Source of the DNA: Desulfovibrionaceae bacterium UBA930
GTDB taxonomy: Bacteria > Desulfobacterota > Desulfovibrionia > Desulfovibrionales > Desulfovibrionaceae
Length of the DNA: 9,298 bases
NCBI GenBank assembly: GCA_002293605.1
Contig: DBDO01000219.1
Span: 1 to 9,298 of the forward strand
Reading direction: 5' to 3'
Shown here: one piece after another, positions 6,641 through 9,298 of the stretch
How the letters are laid out: each line of letters begins with the position of its first letter
Numbering within the stretch: the first letter of the stretch is position 1
Position numbers and translations under genes: made by a program
The notes under the pieces: generated by a model
What the model was told of the DNA's origin: nothing
What the model saw: only the letters and a program-made list of their open reading frames with translations
The model's database searches: none

Positions 6641-7311
6641 GCGCGGCCCTGACCATTGCCCGCAAGGACCTTACCCTGACACTGGGCCGGGGCAGCGGGT
6701 TGGTGCAGGCCCTGCTGCTGGGGCTGCTTCTGGTCTTTGTGTTCAGCCTCTCGCTCCAGCCCGGTCAGCGCATGACTCCGCAGGCCGCCGCTGCCGTGTT
6801 CTGGATGGCCTCCGCCTTTTGCCAGGTGCTGATTTTCAGCACCCTGTACGCGCACGAAGAAGTCAACGGCCAGAGGCAGGGGCTGGTGCTGGCCCCGGCC
6901 CCGGTGCAAAGCATCTGGCTGGGCAAGGCCTTGGCCGGAATCGGCATGCTGGCCGCCGCGCAAGCGCTGTTCATTCCAGCCGTTATCGTCTTTCTCGGCC
7001 AAAATGTCAGCGCGCTCTGGCCCCTGGGGCTCGGCATTCTCGCCATCGCCGACATCGGCATCGTTGCCGCCGGTTCCCTTTTGGGCGCGCTTTCGCAAGG
7101 TCAAAGCGCCAAAGAATCCCTGCTCAGCATCGTGCTCTTTCCCCTGCTCATCCCGCTCTTTCTTGGCGGCATCCGCATCGGAACAGCCGTGTTCAGCGGC
7201 GCGCTGGCCGAAGGCGCACAAAGCTGGTTCGGCATCGCGCTGGCCTTTGACGCCATTTTCGTGGCCGCCGCTCTGGCGCTCTTTCCCGCTGTGTATAACG
7301 CGGAAGAGTAA
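6634..7311 (+). CDS. ccmB: Heme exporter permease CcmB
   Basis: CcmB is the membrane subunit of the CcmAB ABC complex. The 225-residue product begins MLSAALTIARKDL, a cytoplasmic start typical of the family. About six membrane segments follow (near 23-40, 50-70, 96-121, 128-153, 162-180 and 197-219). The loop HEEVNGQRQGLVLAPAP (74-90) corresponds to the conserved cytoplasmic coupling loop, and KESLLSIVLFPLLIPLFLGG (160-179) to the conserved fifth helix. Length is normal. The ATG overlaps the ccmA stop by 7 bases, with GGAGG (6623-6627) at 6 bases. After it the operon is interrupted by a 149-base hairpin-rich spacer before ccmC. Confidence 0.94.
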   Translation: MLSAALTIARKDLTLTLGRGSGLVQALLLGLLLVFVFSLSLQPGQRMTPQAAAAVFWMASAFCQVLIFSTLYAHEEVNGQRQGLVLAPAPVQSIWLGKALAGIGMLAAAQALFIPAVIVFLGQNVSALWPLGLGILAIADIGIVAAGSLLGALSQGQSAKESLLSIVLFPLLIPLFLGGIRIGTAVFSGALAEGAQSWFGIALAFDAIFVAAALALFPAVYNAEE

Positions 7312-7324
7312 GGCTCCGGGGATG

Positions 7325-7429
7325 TTGGGGCTCCGCCCCAAACCCCGTCAGGGGCTCCGCCCCTGAACCCCGCAAGGGGCAGTTGCCCCTTGACCCCTTT
7401 CGCCGAAAAGCAGCTTTGCCGCTTTTCGG
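7325..7429 (+). repeat. Cluster of GGGGC/GCCCC hairpins between ccmB and ccmC
   Basis: Four tight inverted repeats follow one another. (1) 7325-7341: TTGGGGC-TCC-GCCCCAA. (2) 7348-7366: TCAGGGGC-TCC-GCCCCTGA. (3) 7373-7392: CAAGGGGC, a 4-base loop, GCCCCTTG. (4) 7403-7429: CCGAAAAGC, a 9-base loop, GCTTTTCGG. The first three share a GGGGC/GCCCC core and are joined by short ACCCCG-type linkers, so this is a modular repeated unit resembling dispersed intergenic palindromes of high-GC genomes. No transposase or coding frame belongs to it. It sits inside the operon, so it could act as an mRNA processing or stability element or a partial transcription stop before ccmC. Alternatively it may be a passive REP-like insertion. 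Confidence 0.7.
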
Positions 7430-7460
7430 AAATGAATAGCGTAACAGGAACCATACCGCC

Positions 7461-8147
7461 ATGCGTAATTTTTTGGAAAAAGCTCCCTGTGCTGCCCCTT
7501 GGCTCGCGCTGGCGGGCGGCCTTGCCCTGGCAGCCTGCCAATGGCTGATCTTTGTTTACGCTCCTGTTGAATCCACTATGGGGCCGCCGCAGAAGATCTT
7601 CTATCTGCATCTGCCTCTGGCCTGGTGGGGGCTGATCAGCTTTTTTGTCGTCTTTCTGTCGGGCATCGCCTATATTTACAGCCGAAAACCCGTCTGGGAC
7701 GCCCTGTCCGGTGCAGCCGCCGAGGTCGGGCTGGTGCTGGCCGTGCTGGCCGTGCTCACAGGCTCCATCTGGGCCCGACACTCCTGGGGCCTCTGGTGGA
7801 CCTGGGACGCCCGGCTGACCACGGCCCTGGTCATGTGCTTTGTGTATGCGGGCTACCTGATTGTGCGCGGACTGGACATGCAGCCGGGGCGCAAGGCCCT
7901 GGTCTGCGCGGTAGTGGGCATTGTGGCTTTTCTTGACGTGCCCCTGGTTTTTTTATCCGCCAGACTCTGGAGCTACATTCACCCGCCCTCCATCAGCCTG
8001 GAACCCGAGATGAAGCTGACCGTTGCCGCCTGTACGGGCGCTTTCGCCCTGCTCTGGGCCGGGCTCACCCTTTTCCGCTTCAAGCTGGCCCTGGACGCCC
8101 AGCGCCTGGACCAAAGCGCCATGGAACGCCTCATGCGCCGAGGTTAA
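7461..8147 (+). CDS. ccmC: Heme handling protein CcmC
   Basis: CcmC presents heme to CcmE on the outer face of the inner membrane and promotes its covalent attachment. The 228-residue product has about six membrane segments. It carries the WWD-type motif WGLWWTWDARLT (109-120). The two axial His of the family are present: H50 in FYLHLPLAWW and H174 in SYIHPPSISL. The short basic C-terminus is cytoplasmic. Length is slightly below E. coli CcmC (about 245). The ATG is preceded by AGGA (7446-7449) at 11 bases, a little long, just after the hairpin cluster, so translation could be sensitive to folding there. ccmD follows after 29 bases. Confidence 0.95.
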   Translation: MRNFLEKAPCAAPWLALAGGLALAACQWLIFVYAPVESTMGPPQKIFYLHLPLAWWGLISFFVVFLSGIAYIYSRKPVWDALSGAAAEVGLVLAVLAVLTGSIWARHSWGLWWTWDARLTTALVMCFVYAGYLIVRGLDMQPGRKALVCAVVGIVAFLDVPLVFLSARLWSYIHPPSISLEPEMKLTVAACTGAFALLWAGLTLFRFKLALDAQRLDQSAMERLMRRG

Positions 8148-8176
8148 TACCCCCGGAAATAAATAAGGATAGGCTT

Positions 8177-8329
8177 ATGAACAGCTATGAATGGATTATG
8201 TATGCGGGCATCGCCGTGTGGGCGGGGCTCGGCCTCTATATATTTACCCTGGCCCGCAGGCAGAGCGCCCTTTCCCGGCGTATCGCCCAGATGACGCGCC
8301 TTGCGGACGAAGAGGCGGCCGAACGATGA
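8177..8329 (+). CDS. ccmD: Small membrane protein CcmD
   Basis: This 50-residue frame has the CcmD layout: a short polar N-terminus (MNSYEWIMYAG), one membrane helix at about 8-25, and a basic amphipathic cytoplasmic tail (LARRQSALSRRIAQMTRL) ending in acidic residues. CcmD stabilises the CcmC-CcmE-heme complex and helps CcmAB release heme-loaded CcmE. Sequence conservation in this family is weak, so the call rests on size, topology, the YxxYxxxxY-like aromatic start and its place right after ccmC. AAGGA (8165-8169) lies 7 bases before the ATG. Its TGA overlaps the start of the TPR gene (ATGA at 8326-8329). Confidence 0.82.
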   Translation: MNSYEWIMYAGIAVWAGLGLYIFTLARRQSALSRRIAQMTRLADEEAAER

Positions 8330-8943
8330 ATATGCTCAGTGCCAAACGCACCGCACCTCCCTATTTCCTTCTGCTCTTTCTGCTCGGCTTTCTCGCCATG
8401 TTCGCAGCCTCTGTGCATGCTTTTCTGAACGCTCCCGACAGCGCAAAGCCGGATATGCCTGCCGCCGCCGCAAAAAGCGGGCCCGAGCCAAAGTCCGGCA
8501 CGAATCCGCCTGAGGCCGCCGGGTCAGCCTTAAGCGAGCAGCAGGCAGAGGATATGACAGCCCTTATGCGCAAGATCCAGGGCAATCCCAATGACGCCGA
8601 AGCCCTTATGGCCATAGGCGAAACCTTTCTCCTTGCCAAGGAATGGAGCCGGGCCGAGGTCTTTCTCGGGCGGGCGGTGATGAGCAAGCCTTCTGCGGCC
8701 CGCCCCCGCTCCCTTCTTGGCGTGTGCCTGTATCAGCAGGGCAAAATGCAGGAAGCCGCCCGGACCTTTGAGGAGGCCCTGGAAATGGAAAATGACCCCG
8801 CAGCCCTCTATAATCTGGCCGTTATCTACAAATACCATCTGGATAAGACGGGAGAGGCGAAAACCCTGCTTGAGCGCATACTCGCATCGCCCGAAGCGGA
8901 CGCCGATGCCCTGGCCAGGGCGAAAAAAGAGCTGAGTCAGTAA
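8326..8943 (+). CDS. Membrane-anchored TPR protein, CcmI/NrfG-like
   Basis: The 205-residue product has a basic N-terminus, one membrane segment at about 13-33 and a low-complexity Ala/Pro/Lys linker (about 36-66). Roughly three tetratricopeptide repeats follow at about 90-123, 124-157 and 158-191; DAEALMAIGETFLLAKEWSR and RSLLGVCLYQQGKMQEAAR show the TPR pattern of small and aromatic residues. The expected topology places the TPR part in the periplasm. In other Ccm systems the TPR part of CcmI or NrfG holds the C-terminus of apocytochrome c. The position at the end of this operon suggests the same chaperone role, but that is inference. The ATG at 8326 overlaps the ccmD stop by 4 bases (ATGA), with AGAGG (8311-8315) upstream. 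A more upstream in-frame ATG (8191) would lie antiphase inside ccmD and is rejected. Confidence 0.85.
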   Translation: MNMLSAKRTAPPYFLLLFLLGFLAMFAASVHAFLNAPDSAKPDMPAAAAKSGPEPKSGTNPPEAAGSALSEQQAEDMTALMRKIQGNPNDAEALMAIGETFLLAKEWSRAEVFLGRAVMSKPSAARPRSLLGVCLYQQGKMQEAARTFEEALEMENDPAALYNLAVIYKYHLDKTGEAKTLLERILASPEADADALARAKKELSQ

Positions 8944-8954
8944 GCGTGAACGCC

Positions 8955-9298
8955 ATGGACGCCATCGCCTTTGTGGCGGAGCGCAAAATAGAGGAGGCTC
9001 TGGCCGGGGGAGCATTTGAGAATCTGCCCGGCCAGGGCCTCCCTCTGAAATTGGACGACCTCTCCCATCTGCCCCCGGACATGCGCATGGCTTACACCAT
9101 TCTCAAAAACGGGGGCTACCTGGAAGAAGCCCCTGGCCGGGAAAAACCCCTGAGCATGGGCGAACTTATGGGCTGCATCCCAGAAGAAGGACGGGCATAC
9201 GGAAAAATGCAGCGCTTGAAACTTATGATGCTGCGAGTGCGTAAGGCCCAGGCTGAAATCCTGCCCCGAAGCGCCGGAAAGGAGGCCCCTGATAGCAG
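8955..9298 (+). CDS. DUF1992 (YhdN / DnaJC28-conserved-domain) protein, cut by the window end
   Basis: The visible 114 codons match the DUF1992 family closely. AERKIEEALAGGAFENLPGQ (8-27) is the family signature, followed by GLPLKLDD, LSHLPPDMRMAYTILKNGGY and a charged helical C-terminal part (MQRLKLMMLRVRKAQAEI). The family is about 110-130 residues, so only a short tail should be missing. Its function is not established; it shares a domain with eukaryotic DnaJC28 but has no J domain. I start it at ATG 8955. An in-frame GTG at 8946, two bases after the TPR stop codon, would add three residues. Neither has a strong ribosome site, which suggests coupling to the TPR gene. It is probably a downstream passenger of the ccm operon and need not act in cytochrome assembly. 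Confidence 0.87.
   Translation, partial: MDAIAFVAERKIEEALAGGAFENLPGQGLPLKLDDLSHLPPDMRMAYTILKNGGYLEEAPGREKPLSMGELMGCIPEEGRAYGKMQRLKLMMLRVRKAQAEILPRSAGKEAPDS

Noticed and set aside
6351..7250. A 299-codon forward frame across ccmA and ccmB
   Set aside because: It is an out-of-frame shadow rich in Arg, Pro, Ala and Ser. The real ccmA and ccmB frames carry Walker motifs and membrane helices.
7325..7392. Intrinsic terminator after ccmB
   Set aside because: The hairpins are strong but followed by C-rich linkers, not a T-run, and ccmC and ccmD of the same pathway continue on the same strand. A partial stop is still possible.
7325..7429. GC-rich palindromes as insertion-sequence ends or a CRISPR array
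   Set aside because: There is no transposase, no target-site duplication and no regular repeat-spacer layout with unique spacers. The units are short hairpins in tandem.
1..9298. tRNA, rRNA, phage attachment sites, toxin-antitoxin pairs or defence genes
   Set aside because: I looked through both strands and saw no cloverleaf-like tRNA ends, no ribosomal RNA segments, and no protein motifs of integrases or defence systems.

Overview
The window looks like chromosomal DNA from a sulfate-reducing Desulfovibrio-type bacterium (Desulfovibrionaceae). Three things suggest this: a cytochrome c maturation (Ccm, System I) locus whose CcmE carries a Cys in place of the heme-binding His; the absence of ccmG and ccmH beside it; and high-GC, operon-packed gene style. 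The assignment is an inference from gene content, not from a search.

Positions 1-2328 hold two convergent cell-surface polysaccharide genes. One is a NodB-type polysaccharide deacetylase on the + strand (70-1215). The other is a GT4-type glycosyltransferase on the - strand (1249-2328). They are separated by 33 bases carrying an inverted repeat. The glycosyltransferase in particular is AT-richer than the rest, as is common for LPS or capsule genes.

Positions 2329-3003 form a divergent spacer of about 675 bases. It contains no gene recognisable by family. It does contain a minus-strand reading frame with coding-like composition (2564-2938) that appears to continue in another frame down to 2428, so it may be a small uncharacterised or decaying gene. 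A UUCG-capped hairpin and a -10-like hexamer lie just upstream of ccmE.

Positions 3004-9298 are one co-directional run: ccmE, ccmF, ccmA, ccmB, ccmC, ccmD, a membrane-anchored TPR protein, and a DUF1992 (YhdN-like) gene that runs off the window. Most junctions are tight: 4 bases between ccmF and ccmA, a 7-base overlap for ccmA/ccmB, and a 4-base ATGA overlap for ccmD/TPR. Two junctions are not. The ccmE-ccmF spacer (213 bases) holds four successive inverted repeats, and the ccmB-ccmC spacer (149 bases) holds four more, three of them of GGGGC/GCCCC type.

Together the ccm genes would load heme onto the periplasmic chaperone CcmE (CcmC with CcmD), release it using ATP (CcmAB), and ligate it to apocytochrome c CXXCH sites (CcmF). 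The CXXXY form of CcmE and the lack of CcmG/CcmH match a variant System I already described from Desulfovibrio. It is unusual compared with E. coli but not new. I see no clearly undescribed system. The best leads are the hairpin-rich operon spacers and the cryptic minus-strand frame.
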